Source: Pseudomaricurvus sp033283175
GTDB taxonomy: Bacteria > Pseudomonadota > Gammaproteobacteria > Pseudomonadales > Cellvibrionaceae
DNA length: 64,000 bases
Assembly (NCBI GenBank): GCA_033283175.1
Contig: JAWMQM010000001.1
Coordinates: 124,001-188,000 of the forward strand
Reading direction: 5' to 3'
In this document: positions 15,014-23,817 of the stretch, in pieces
Numbering within the stretch: the stretch's first letter is position 1
How the letters are laid out: each line of letters opens with the position of its first letter
Notes under the pieces: model-generated
What the model saw: only the letters and a program-made list of their open reading frames with translations
Told to the model about the DNA's origin: nothing
The model's database searches: none
Program-made: the position numbers and the translations under genes

Positions 15014-17911
15014 ATGCACACAGATACTGAAGTGTCAGCCACCCCAGCCTCCTCCAAGGCACCCCAGGCCAAGACTTCCAGCACCACAGTTACAGCGACG
15101 ACCCCCGGTCAGCTGCGCGTCATCAAGCGTAACGGCACGGTAGTGCCCTATGATCCGGGCAAAATTGCCGTCGCCATGACCAAGGCCTTCCTGGCGGTGG
15201 AAGGCGGTACTGCCGCAGCCTCCAGCCGCGTACACGAAACCGTGGAGTCGCTCACCGAGCAGATTACCGCGACTTTCAAGCGCCGCATGCCGTCCGGCGG
15301 CACCGTGCACATTGAAGACATCCAGGATCAGGTGGAACTGACCCTGATGCGCTCCGGTGAGCACAAGATCGCCCGCGACTACGTACTCTACCGTGAGAGC
15401 CGTGCCCAGCTGCGCAAGCAGAGCGTGCAGGAGATCCAGGCAGACGCCGAGTATGCCAGCGTCAACGTGGTGATGCCCGACGGACACACCCAACCGCTGG
15501 ATATCGCCCGTGTGCGCACCATTGTGGAAGAGGCCTGTGCCGGACTCTCCGATGTGCAGCCCAAGGCGATCCTCGACGAAGCCATGCGCAACCTGTACGA
15601 CGGTGTCACCCTCGACGACGTCAACACCTCACTGGTGATCACCGCCCGCACCCTGGTGGAGAAAGAGCCCAACTACTCCTTTGCCACCGCCCGCCTGCTG
15701 CTGGACAAGTTACGTGCCGAAGCCCTCAGCTTTATGGGTGTGGCCGAGTCCGCCACCCAGGCCGAGATGCACAGCCTCTACGCCCAGGCGCTGCCGGCCT
15801 ACATCCAGAAAGGTGTGGAGCTGCAGCTGCTGGCCCCTAACCTGCTGGACTACGACCTGGCACAGCTGGGTGCCGCGCTGGACGCCGAGCGCGACCTGAA
15901 GTTCACCTACCTGGGCCTGCAAACCCTGTACGACCGCTACTTTATTCACTCCGAAGAGGGCGTGCGTTTCGAGCTGCCACAGGTATTTTTCATGCGCGTG
16001 GCCATGGGCCTGGCCCACGAAGAAGCCAACCGTGAAGAGCGCGCTATCGAGTTCTACCGCCTGCTGAGCTCCTTCGATTACATGAGCTCCACCCCCACCC
16101 TGTTCAATGCCGGCACCCTGCGCCCGCAGCTCTCCTCCTGCTACCTGACTACGGTACCGGACGACCTGCACGGCATTTACGGCGCGGTGCAGGACAACGC
16201 CATGCTCTCCAAGTGGGCCGGCGGCCTGGGTAATGACTGGACCCCGGTACGATCGCTGGGCGCCTACATCAAGGGCACCAACGGCAAATCCCAGGGCGTT
16301 GTCCCCTTCCTCAAAGTTGCCAACGACACTGCGGTAGCGGTGAACCAGGGCGGTAAGCGCAAGGGCGCCGTGTGTGCCTACCTGGAAACCTGGCACCTGG
16401 ACATCGAAGAGTTCCTCGACCTGCGCAAGAACACCGGTGACGACCGTCGTCGCACCCACGACATGAACACCGCCAACTGGGTACCCGACCTGTTCATGAA
16501 GCGCGTCTTCGATGACAAGGAGTGGACCCTGTTCTCCCCCAACGACGTGCCGGAGCTGCACGACCTCTATGGTCAGGCGTTCCAGCTGAAGTACGAGGAG
16601 TATGAACAGAAGACCCGCACCGGCGAAATGAAGCTGTTCAAGCGCGTTAAGGCGCTGGACCTGTGGCGCAAGATGCTGGGCATGCTGTTTGAAACCGGCC
16701 ATCCCTGGATCACCTTCAAGGACGCCTGTAACCTGCGCAGCCCGCAGCAGCACGCCGGCGTGGTGCACTCCTCCAACCTGTGTACCGAGATCACCCTCAA
16801 CACCAAGGCCAACGACGAGATTGCCGTCTGTAACCTGGGCTCGGTGAACCTGGCCCAGCACGTCGAGAACGGCCAGCTGGATCACGCCAAGCTGGAGCAA
16901 ACCGTCCGCACCGCCGTGCGTATGCTCGATAACGTTATCGACATCAACTACTACTCGGTGGAAGCCGCGCGCACCTCCAACATGCGCCACCGCCCTGTGG
17001 GTCTGGGCCTGATGGGCTTCCAGGACGCGCTCTACAAAATGGGCTATGCCTACAGCTCGGAAGACGCTGTCGAATTCGCCGACCGCTCCATGGAGGCGAT
17101 CAGCTATTTCGCTATCGACGCCTCCAGCGAGCTGGCAGCCGAGCGCGGCCGCTACTCCTCTTTCGAGGGCTCCCTGTGGAGCAAGGGCGTCATGCCCATC
17201 GATTCCGTTGATCTGCTGGAGCAGCATCGCGGCAGCGACTACATCAAGGTCGACCGCAGCCAGACCATGGACTGGGAAACCCTGCGCAACAAGGTCATGA
17301 CCCAGGGTATGCGCAACTCCAATGTGATGGCCATTGCGCCAACGGCCACCATCGCCAACATCACCGGGGTGTCGCAATCCATCGAGCCGACCTACCAGAA
17401 CCTGTACGTGAAATCGAACCTCTCCGGCGAATTCACCGTGGTCAACCCCTACCTGGTGCACGAGCTGAAAGACACCGGCCTGTGGGATTCGGTGATGGTT
17501 AACGACCTCAAGTACTACGAGGGCTCGGTGCAGAAGATCGACCGTATTCCGGCCGACCTGAAAGCCCGTTACGCCACCGCCTTCGAGGTGGAGCCGCGCT
17601 GGATTGTGGAAGCTGCCAGCCGTCGCCAGAAGTGGATCGACCAGGCCCAGAGCCTCAACCTCTACATCGCCGGCGCCAACGGCAAGAAGCTGGACATCAC
17701 CTATCGCATGGCGTGGTTCAGTGGTCTCAAGACCACCTACTACCTGCGTGCACTGGCGGCTACCAGCACCGAGAAGTCCACCATCGAGAACAGCTCGCTC
17801 AATGCGGTATCGTCCAAGGCTGACGCTCCGGCGACAGTTGCGGCCCCGGAGGCCGCTCCGGTACCCAAGGCCTGCTCTCTGGACGATCCGGACTGCGAAG
17901 CCTGTCAGTAA
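15014..17911 (+). CDS. nrdA: Class Ia ribonucleotide reductase, alpha subunit
   Basis: A 965-residue large subunit that reduces ribonucleoside diphosphates with NrdB. Two ATP-cone regions precede the barrel (VIKRNGTVVPYDPGKIAVAM, and a divergent second one after residue 155), as in Pseudomonas NrdA. Catalytic stretches include SSCYLTTVPDDLHGIYG, SSNLCTEITLNTK (active cysteine) and SNVMAIAPTATIANITG; the C-terminus DDPDCEACQ carries the thioredoxin-reducible cysteines. The frame opens at 14879, but the ATG at 15014 has GGAG seven bases upstream and gives the family length. Confidence 0.96.
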   Translation: MHTDTEVSATPASSKAPQAKTSSTTVTATTPGQLRVIKRNGTVVPYDPGKIAVAMTKAFLAVEGGTAAASSRVHETVESLTEQITATFKRRMPSGGTVHIEDIQDQVELTLMRSGEHKIARDYVLYRESRAQLRKQSVQEIQADAEYASVNVVMPDGHTQPLDIARVRTIVEEACAGLSDVQPKAILDEAMRNLYDGVTLDDVNTSLVITARTLVEKEPNYSFATARLLLDKLRAEALSFMGVAESATQAEMHSLYAQALPAYIQKGVELQLLAPNLLDYDLAQLGAALDAERDLKFTYLGLQTLYDRYFIHSEEGVRFELPQVFFMRVAMGLAHEEANREERAIEFYRLLSSFDYMSSTPTLFNAGTLRPQLSSCYLTTVPDDLHGIYGAVQDNAMLSKWAGGLGNDWTPVRSLGAYIKGTNGKSQGVVPFLKVANDTAVAVNQGGKRKGAVCAYLETWHLDIEEFLDLRKNTGDDRRRTHDMNTANWVPDLFMKRVFDDKEWTLFSPNDVPELHDLYGQAFQLKYEEYEQKTRTGEMKLFKRVKALDLWRKMLGMLFETGHPWITFKDACNLRSPQQHAGVVHSSNLCTEITLNTKANDEIAVCNLGSVNLAQHVENGQLDHAKLEQTVRTAVRMLDNVIDINYYSVEAARTSNMRHRPVGLGLMGFQDALYKMGYAYSSEDAVEFADRSMEAISYFAIDASSELAAERGRYSSFEGSLWSKGVMPIDSVDLLEQHRGSDYIKVDRSQTMDWETLRNKVMTQGMRNSNVMAIAPTATIANITGVSQSIEPTYQNLYVKSNLSGEFTVVNPYLVHELKDTGLWDSVMVNDLKYYEGSVQKIDRIPADLKARYATAFEVEPRWIVEAASRRQKWIDQAQSLNLYIAGANGKKLDITYRMAWFSGLKTTYYLRALAATSTEKSTIENSSLNAVSSKADAPATVAAPEAAPVPKACSLDDPDCEACQ

Positions 17912-17940
17912 GCGGACAGCCCCCTGCGGGCAAACCCTTT

Positions 17941-17986
17941 GGAAGGTACCGGGCGCACACCTGCCCGTTGGCGACCGGTACCTTCC
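17941..17986 (+). promoter_or_regulatory. Strong hairpin in the nrdA-nrdB spacer
   Basis: GGAAGGTACCGG (17941-17952) and CCGGTACCTTCC (17975-17986) form a perfect 12-bp stem with a 22-base loop. An alternative CGGGC/GCCCG pairing lies inside (17950-17967). No T-run follows, so processing, 3'-end protection or partial attenuation is more likely than simple termination. Confidence 0.55.
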
Positions 17987-18100
17987 CCCCTCCGGGGGCC
18001 TGCAGCGACCTGCAGGTGGAGCGGACAGATAACCGACAGGTCATCGCCACTCCAGGAGACAAGTACTCACAGATAAAAACAGGAAATCAGGAACCGAAAC

Positions 18101-19360
18101 ATGCTGAGCTGGGACGATTACGAAGAGAACACTGCGGCCAAGCCGGTCGCGCCACCGCCTGCTGCCGAGCCACAGGCGGCTGTTGCAGAGGCTGCGCCTG
18201 ACTACAGTGCCACCGCTGTGGAAGCCGGGCCCGCAGAGCGCAAGAAGCCCGTCACTGCCGCCAGTGATGCCGTGGCCGCTGCCCGTCAGGCGGTTGCCGA
18301 TCTCGATCCCGCCCCCGGCCTGGAAGAGCTGGAGATGGGCGCTGCCCGCGTCGAGGTGGACGCCAAGCGCATGATCAACTGCCGCGCCGACCTCAACCAG
18401 CTGGTACCGTTCAAATACGACTGGGCCTGGCAGAAATACCTGGATGGCTGTGCCAACCACTGGATGCCGCAGGAAGTAAACATGAACGCGGACATCGCCT
18501 GCTGGAAAAACCCCAACGGCCTGACCGAAGACGAGCGTCGCATTGTTATGCGCTCGCTGGGTTACTTCTCCACCGCCGACAGCCTGGTGGCCAATAACCT
18601 GGTGCTGGCCATTTACCGCCACATCACCAACCCGGAAGCGCGCCAGTACCTGCTGCGCCAGGCCTTTGAAGAAGCCATTCACACCCACGCCTACCAGTAC
18701 TGCGTCGAGTCACTGGGCATGGACGAAGGTGAAGTCTTCAACATGTACCGCGAAGTGCCCTCCGTGGCCAAGAAAGCGGCCTGGAGCATCGCCCATACCC
18801 AGGGTATCTCCAGCCCCACCTTCAGCACCGGCACCCCGGAAACCGATCAGGAGCTGCTGCGCAACCTGGTGGGCTTTTACTGCGTGACCGAGGGCATCTT
18901 CTTCTACTGTGGCTTTACCCAGATCCTCTCCATGGGTCGCCGCAACAAGATGACCGGTGTGGCCGAGCAGTTCCAGTACATCCTGCGCGATGAGTCCATG
19001 CACCTGAACTTCGGTATCGACGTTATCAACCAGATCAAACTGGAAAACCCGCACCTGTGGAGCGCCGAGTTCCAGCAGGAAGTGACCCAGATGATCCTGG
19101 AAGGCACCGAACTGGAGATCGCCTACGCCCGCGACTCCATGCCACGCGGCGTGCTGGGCATGAATGCAGCCATGATGGAAGAGTACCTGCAGTTCATCGC
19201 CAACCGCCGGCTGGCGCAGTTGGGCCTGAAGGAGCAGTTCCCTGGCGCCAAAAATCCGTTCCCCTGGATGAGCGAGATCATGGACCTGCGCAAGGAGAAG
19301 AACTTCTTTGAGACCCGCGTGATCGAGTACCAGACCGGTGGCGCACTGAGCTGGGATTAA
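18101..19360 (+). CDS. nrdB: Class Ia ribonucleotide reductase, beta subunit
   Basis: A 419-residue radical-bearing subunit. Residues 1-85 form an Ala/Pro-rich extension of the type seen in Pseudomonas NrdB. The diiron and radical region is FEEAIHTHAYQYCVESLG, and the second iron-ligand helix is FQYILRDESMHLNFGIDVI; VPFKYDWAWQKYLDG opens the core. The tail AALSWD-like sequence (GGALSWD) is the peptide that docks on NrdA; the N-terminus (MLSWDDYEE) curiously begins with the same LSWD. It lies 189 bp after nrdA on the same strand. Confidence 0.96.
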   Translation: MLSWDDYEENTAAKPVAPPPAAEPQAAVAEAAPDYSATAVEAGPAERKKPVTAASDAVAAARQAVADLDPAPGLEELEMGAARVEVDAKRMINCRADLNQLVPFKYDWAWQKYLDGCANHWMPQEVNMNADIACWKNPNGLTEDERRIVMRSLGYFSTADSLVANNLVLAIYRHITNPEARQYLLRQAFEEAIHTHAYQYCVESLGMDEGEVFNMYREVPSVAKKAAWSIAHTQGISSPTFSTGTPETDQELLRNLVGFYCVTEGIFFYCGFTQILSMGRRNKMTGVAEQFQYILRDESMHLNFGIDVINQIKLENPHLWSAEFQQEVTQMILEGTELEIAYARDSMPRGVLGMNAAMMEEYLQFIANRRLAQLGLKEQFPGAKNPFPWMSEIMDLRKEKNFFETRVIEYQTGGALSWD

Positions 19361-19365
19361 AATCC

Positions 19366-19397
19366 AGCTGGCTGCCGGCAAACGCCGGCAGCCAGCT
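19366..19397 (+). terminator. Hairpin after nrdB
   Basis: AGCTGGCTGCCGGC (19366-19379) pairs perfectly over 14 bp with 19384-19397 around the loop AAAC, starting six bases after the nrdB stop. No T-run follows. Probably the 3' end of the nrdAB transcript. Confidence 0.55.
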
Positions 19398-19589
19398 AAC
19401 CATAATTGTGTAAGAGCACGATAAGCGGCATAGGTAATAAAGAATCGATCCTGGCAATACCGGAATCAAATGGCAGCCACAAGGCCCGCCATTGCTGTTG
19501 ATCCCTCACGGTAACCCGTCAGCCTGCTGCCGGCACCGCTGCCAGCGCCGACCACAACAATACCAATAACAGCTAAAGGGAGCCCTACC

Positions 19590-19796
19590 ATGACCGACCG
19601 ACCGGACCTCTCCTTCGAAGAGATGCAGATTGCTGTAGACCAGCTGGACCAGGCACTGGAAGTCATGTCGCAAGTGGTCAAACGTATCAAGCGTGGACTG
19701 GACGGTTTGGAAGAGAGTCTCCGCGACGCCGTTGAGCCGGTGGAAGAAACGCCCCACTGCCAGAGCCAAAACTGGATTGACAGTTCACTGCACTGA
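19590..19796 (+). CDS. Small coiled-coil protein of unknown function
   Basis: A 68-residue protein. Residues 8-48 (FEEMQIAVDQLDQALEVMSQ onward) have heptad spacing of hydrophobic residues and should form a helical hairpin or coiled coil; the rest is a short polar tail. AGGGAG at 19576-19581 supports the ATG. I do not recognise the family. It is followed 42 bp later by another small gene on the same strand. The 230 bp before it contain only the nrdB hairpin. Confidence 0.6.
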   Translation: MTDRPDLSFEEMQIAVDQLDQALEVMSQVVKRIKRGLDGLEESLRDAVEPVEETPHCQSQNWIDSSLH

Positions 19797-19838
19797 GCCG
19801 CGCCACAACAGCGTTCCACTTCCCCGGAGGAGAGACCC

Positions 19839-20306
19839 TTGGCCCGTCACGCCCCCCCCCTTTCCGGAAACAGCATGCCCGGCGAGAGAAAGCCTGGTGA
19901 CAAATCGCCTGGTGACAGCAAGCCCGGCCCCGGGCCGACCGCCCCCCAGGTCACCACCTACTCCGTCCACCACCGCTACCGGCAGTTGACACGCATACTC
20001 CGCCACCTGCGCGACCAGCTGCACCGGCAGCAACCGCATCTGGCCATGCCCACCAGCCGCATGATCGACCAGCTGGTATCCAACTGCCCCCTCGGGGCCT
20101 TGCAGGGTGACGACTGGTCACAGGCGGTAGCCGACGCACTGCAATTTCTGCAGCGACAACTGCACCCGCTGCACTTCGATCCCGCACTGTTTTACTGCGC
20201 CGATTGTGATGCCCCACTCTTCCCCAACGAAGAGCTGTTTGACCCCTATGATGCCTGGCTGTTTGTGAATGCCCTGCTGGAATCACAGATTCCTTTCGAC
20301 CACTGA
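19839..20306 (+). CDS. Hypothetical protein with CxxC motif, TTG start
   Basis: A 155-residue protein. Residues 1-38 are disordered and contain a degenerate PGE/D-K repeat (PGERKPGDKSPGDSKPG). The rest is helical (RYRQLTRILRHLRDQLHRQQ) and ends in FYCADCDAPLFPNEELFDPY, where CADC may bind metal. The TTG at 19839 is preferred to the ATG at 19875 because the near-perfect Shine-Dalgarno GGAGGAGAG (19826-19834) is placed for it. Family not recognised; probably co-transcribed with the 68-residue gene upstream. Confidence 0.6.
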   Translation: MARHAPPLSGNSMPGERKPGDKSPGDSKPGPGPTAPQVTTYSVHHRYRQLTRILRHLRDQLHRQQPHLAMPTSRMIDQLVSNCPLGALQGDDWSQAVADALQFLQRQLHPLHFDPALFYCADCDAPLFPNEELFDPYDAWLFVNALLESQIPFDH

Positions 20307-20367
20307 CCACCATCACTGGGCCCAGCAATGGTGGTCAGTGGCTGCCCGGCTCTGATAGCCTGTAACC

Positions 20368-20847
20368 ATGCAACCACACACTCCCGAACAGGCCCTGCTG
20401 GATCACCTGAGCCAGCAGGCACCACGCCAGTTGCTGCTGGTGGCCGCTGACTGCCCCCCGGCACTGCGCCTCTGGTGCGCCGAGCAGGAATGCGCACTGA
20501 CCTGCATCGCCCCTGGAGAGGACCCCGGGCCGCCGGCTGGTGGAAAACGCTTTGAGCTGACAGTCGCCCTCGCGCCCGACAACGAAACAGCAACCCTGTT
20601 GCTGCAGAGTCACCAGCTGGGCGTGATCCGCAACCTCTACAGCAGTGCCATCTGGCTACTGGTACAAGAAGCGCAGCAGGCGCCGCGCAGCGAGCTGTTG
20701 GCACTGGGCTTCAGCCGCCTGCAGCGCTTCGATAGTCCGGGACTCAGCTGTTATGGCTACAACCTCAGCAGCTACAACCGCCAGCGCAGCTGGAATACCC
20801 CCCGTTACTGGGCCAATCCTGAGAACTGGGGCAAATATCGATGGTGA
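20368..20847 (+). CDS. Conserved hypothetical protein (possibly DUF6231)
   Basis: A 159-residue soluble protein. The pattern QLLLVAADCPPALRLWC plus a later LGVIRNLYSSAIWLLV resembles the shell of a Rossmann fold, but no SAM motif (GxGxG) is present. The C-terminus YGYNLSSYNRQRSWNTPRYW followed by ANPENWGKYRW is distinctive and I associate it with the DUF6231 family of pseudomonads, with moderate confidence. Function unknown. Convergent with nothing; a diguanylate cyclase gene follows. Confidence 0.6.
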   Translation: MQPHTPEQALLDHLSQQAPRQLLLVAADCPPALRLWCAEQECALTCIAPGEDPGPPAGGKRFELTVALAPDNETATLLLQSHQLGVIRNLYSSAIWLLVQEAQQAPRSELLALGFSRLQRFDSPGLSCYGYNLSSYNRQRSWNTPRYWANPENWGKYRW

Positions 20848-20965
20848 CGCCATAAATAGAGATTTCCACGCCAGCCCTCTATACTGATGCAAACTGCCGC
20901 TGCGCCCCGACGGCCGCGCCGGTGGCCAAACCGGACACCCCGGAAACCAATGACGCTCTCACTCC

Positions 20966-21865
20966 ATGGCCATAATCCTCATCGTCGATGATATCGAAGA
21001 TAACCTGCAACTCCTGAGATTTAACCTTGAGGACGATGGGCATACGGTCATCAGTGCCACCGGGGGTGAGGATTGCCTGACACTCGCCCGTAAACACCGA
21101 CCCGACCTGATCCTGCTGGACCTGATGATGCCCGGCATGAGCGGCACCGAAACCCTGGCACAGCTGAAGGGCGAAACCACGCTGAGCGACATTCCGGTGA
21201 TCATGATCTCCGCCAACGACAATGACGACGCCGTGGTACGGGCACTGGATATCGGCGCCAACGAGTATGTCACCAAACCCTTTAACTACCGGGTGCTGGC
21301 CGCCCGTATCCGCACTGCCCTCCGACTGCGGGAGGCCCAGAAACAGCTGCAGGAGCTGAACGACAAGCTGGCCCGTCTCGCCTCTACCGATCCCCTCACC
21401 GGAGTCTTCAACCGGCGCTATTTCCTCGAACTGGGAAGTGCCGAGTTTGCCAAGGCACGTCGTCACCAGCGCCAGATGTCCGTCATCGTGCTGGATGCGG
21501 ATAATTTCAAATCGATCAACGACAGTTACGGTCATGCCGGGGGGGACGCCGCGCTGAAACAATTGACCCGTCTGTGCCGGGCGGTGGGTCGTCAGGGCGA
21601 CCTGATTGGCCGTTTTGGCGGTGAGGAGTTTGTGATCTGCTGCCCGGAGACAGATCTTGAAGGGGCACGTCAGCTGGCGGAAAGGTTACGCCTGCAGGTG
21701 GAGAGCAGCGAGCTGCTGTTCGACGGCCAGCCCATCCGCTTTACCGTCAGCCTTGGCGTCACCGCCATGAGCGGTGACGACACTGCCATTGATGACATGT
21801 TACGTCGTGCCGACCGGCTGCTGTACCGGGCCAAGGCCGGCGGCCGCAATCAGTTCTGTAGTTAG
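20966..21865 (+). CDS. REC-GGDEF response regulator, diguanylate cyclase
   Basis: A 299-residue protein that makes c-di-GMP. Residues 1-120 are a receiver domain: acidic pocket Asp8/Asp9, phospho-acceptor Asp52 in LLDLMMPGMSG, and Lys104 in VTKPFNYR. A helical linker (120-140) leads to the GGDEF domain with an intact GGEEF signature (218-222), so it should be active. RQGD at 209-212 lies five residues before it and fits the RxxD inhibitory site for product feedback. No sensor kinase is adjacent, so its partner lies elsewhere. The gene ends six bases from the convergent acyltransferase. Confidence 0.92.
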   Translation: MAIILIVDDIEDNLQLLRFNLEDDGHTVISATGGEDCLTLARKHRPDLILLDLMMPGMSGTETLAQLKGETTLSDIPVIMISANDNDDAVVRALDIGANEYVTKPFNYRVLAARIRTALRLREAQKQLQELNDKLARLASTDPLTGVFNRRYFLELGSAEFAKARRHQRQMSVIVLDADNFKSINDSYGHAGGDAALKQLTRLCRAVGRQGDLIGRFGGEEFVICCPETDLEGARQLAERLRLQVESSELLFDGQPIRFTVSLGVTAMSGDDTAIDDMLRRADRLLYRAKAGGRNQFCS

Positions 21866-21871
21866 CCTGGC

Positions 21872-23050
21872 TTACGCCTCTTCGGAGCCCTCTGCGGTGT
21901 TGCCCAGCTTCAGGTGACTGACCACCGAGTTGGCGTAGATGGAGAGCAGTATCTCCTGCTGCTCCGGCGGCAACCCCGCCAGACGCCGATCCAGTTCGCG
22001 CTGCTCTTGCGGATAATCAGCCGCCACAAACCCACACCCCTTGGCCGTAACCGGCAACCCGGAGGGCTTTTTGTAGAGTCGCTCATAGGCTAGATGGTTA
22101 CTGGGGTGCAGCACATAGTTATTCCAGACCTGCCGGTCAATCTCCCGTGCCACCTGCTCGGTACTTTCGAACCCGCTACCCAGCACGTCGCCAAAGGCCA
22201 GGTGTACGTGGCCCTTCTCACCGGCAATACCGGCGGCAATGCTGGCCACGTCTTCGTGCTCGGCTTTCTCGTAACGACCATGGGTTTGTACCGCATGCAG
22301 CTCCCGCGCCTTGGCTGCATCACAGGGATCCCACTCGTAGGAAATGGAGACCGGCACAATATTCAGCTCGCCGATGTACTCACCAAAATCCTGCGGTTTG
22401 GGCTTGCTCAAAGCGATCATACTGACAATGGCACTGTTGGTGGCATCACGCCCATCCTTGGCACGCCCCTCACGCTGGGCGATCCAGACGTTGCTCTTGT
22501 CCTCGGCAATGGAGTGATGGATATAGGCAGACAGGTGCTTTGACGCTTTCAGTTTCTCCCGTGGGCTGGAGATATTGCGTTTGACAATAAAGCTCTTGTT
22601 CAGGCGGATCAGGTCGGAGACATACGGCTTGGTCAGCAGGTTGTCGCCGATGGCAATACGCACGGTATCAAAGCCGTAGTGGAACATCGCCCAGTTAACG
22701 AACGCCGGATCCATGGCAATATCACGATGATTGCTGATAAACAGGTAAGCCTTGTCCTTCTGCAATTTATCCAGCCCGGATACCGTCAGTTCACTGACGC
22801 GGCGATTGAGCATGTTCTCCAGATAGTGACCAATAATCTCCTGCAACTGATCCACGGTATTCACTCCGCGCAGCTGATGCTGCAGATACGCATGCACCAG
22901 CGGCCGCATCAGCCAGGGCAACACACCGGACAGACGGGGGAAGCGCAAACGCGCAACCGCGCGGATCAGCTCCGGTGTGGCCAGTACACGGGCAATGGCC
23001 GGTGCCACCTCGCTGTCATTGTAGGGGCGGATATCGTCAAAGTCGGTCAT
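21872..23050 (-). CDS. PlsC-like acyltransferase family protein
   Basis: A 392-residue protein without signal peptide or obvious membrane helix. The acyltransferase core begins at KAYLFISNHRDIAMDPAFVN; here the histidine and the following aspartate are separated by five residues instead of the four of the PlsC motif HX4D. WIAQREGRAKDG stands for the FPEGTRS motif. The long flanking regions suggest a glycerolipid acyltransferase subfamily rather than PlsC itself. A GTG start at 23065 is possible; the ATG at 23050 is used here. It is convergent with the diguanylate cyclase gene. Confidence 0.75.
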   Translation of the reverse strand: MTDFDDIRPYNDSEVAPAIARVLATPELIRAVARLRFPRLSGVLPWLMRPLVHAYLQHQLRGVNTVDQLQEIIGHYLENMLNRRVSELTVSGLDKLQKDKAYLFISNHRDIAMDPAFVNWAMFHYGFDTVRIAIGDNLLTKPYVSDLIRLNKSFIVKRNISSPREKLKASKHLSAYIHHSIAEDKSNVWIAQREGRAKDGRDATNSAIVSMIALSKPKPQDFGEYIGELNIVPVSISYEWDPCDAAKARELHAVQTHGRYEKAEHEDVASIAAGIAGEKGHVHLAFGDVLGSGFESTEQVAREIDRQVWNNYVLHPSNHLAYERLYKKPSGLPVTAKGCGFVAADYPQEQRELDRRLAGLPPEQQEILLSIYANSVVSHLKLGNTAEGSEEA

Positions 23051-23189
23051 GAAGTCGGAACGCACAAAAGAATTGCAGAACGGGTGAGAGTGGGCAGCAG
23101 CGCAAACGACAACCTGACTGTCATTCGCCGCCCGACCTTATTAAAATGGCCTGCAAAAATACCCAATTTGGCCGAGGATTACCACTGCC

Positions 23190-23681
23190 ATGAATTCCGG
23201 CACCGACCAGCCCTGCCCTTGCGGCAGCGGTAACAGCTACCAGGCCTGCTGCTTTCCTGCCCTCAGCGGCACAGAGCCGCCGGCAACCGCCACCGCCCTG
23301 ATGCGCTCGCGCTTCAGCGCCTACCGATTGCAACGCTACGATTATCTGATGGCCACCTGGGATGCGGTATCGGCGCCAGCGTCTGTTGACGCCCTGGCCA
23401 GCAGCTGCCAGGACACCCAATGGGTAGGCTTGCAGGTGCACGGCAGCGAACAGGGGGAGGCCGGGGACAACGAGGGCTGGGTCAGTTTCTCCGCCTGGTA
23501 CCGCGCCCCCCGGGAGAGTGACAAGCTGCAGGTTCTGCACGAACACTCCCACTTCCTCCGCGACCCGCGCGGCTGGCGCTACGTGCAGGGCGAAGCCCTG
23601 CGCAACCCGCCACTGCCTGGCCGCAACAGCCCTTGTGTCTGCGGCAGTGGTCGCAAATTTAAGCAATGTTGCCTCGCCTGA
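23190..23681 (+). CDS. ychJ: YchJ-family SEC-C metal-binding protein
   Basis: A 163-residue protein with two SEC-C zinc motifs, CPCGSGNSYQACC at the N-terminus and CVCGSGRKFKQCC at the C-terminus. They flank the YchJ middle domain (ALMRSRFSAYRLQRYDYLMATW), which has an NTF2-like fold. Function unproven; SEC-C motifs in SecA bind SecB and ribosomes. Length and layout match the family (E. coli YchJ 152). Confidence 0.9.
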   Translation: MNSGTDQPCPCGSGNSYQACCFPALSGTEPPATATALMRSRFSAYRLQRYDYLMATWDAVSAPASVDALASSCQDTQWVGLQVHGSEQGEAGDNEGWVSFSAWYRAPRESDKLQVLHEHSHFLRDPRGWRYVQGEALRNPPLPGRNSPCVCGSGRKFKQCCLA

Positions 23682-23817
23682 GCAAATGCACTGCCGCCTT
23701 GCTCCGGGCCACTGCCCTGCTCATCCGCGACCAAAACCGCTACAATTCGCGCCCGATCCAGCGTTCACCGCGCGTCGATCAGCGAACCCCTGATCACCGA
23801 CCCACAGAGAGACAACC

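Noticed and set aside
15710..17461. 583-codon minus-strand open frame
   Set aside because: Fully antisense to nrdA; composition typical of a shadow frame, no ribosome site.
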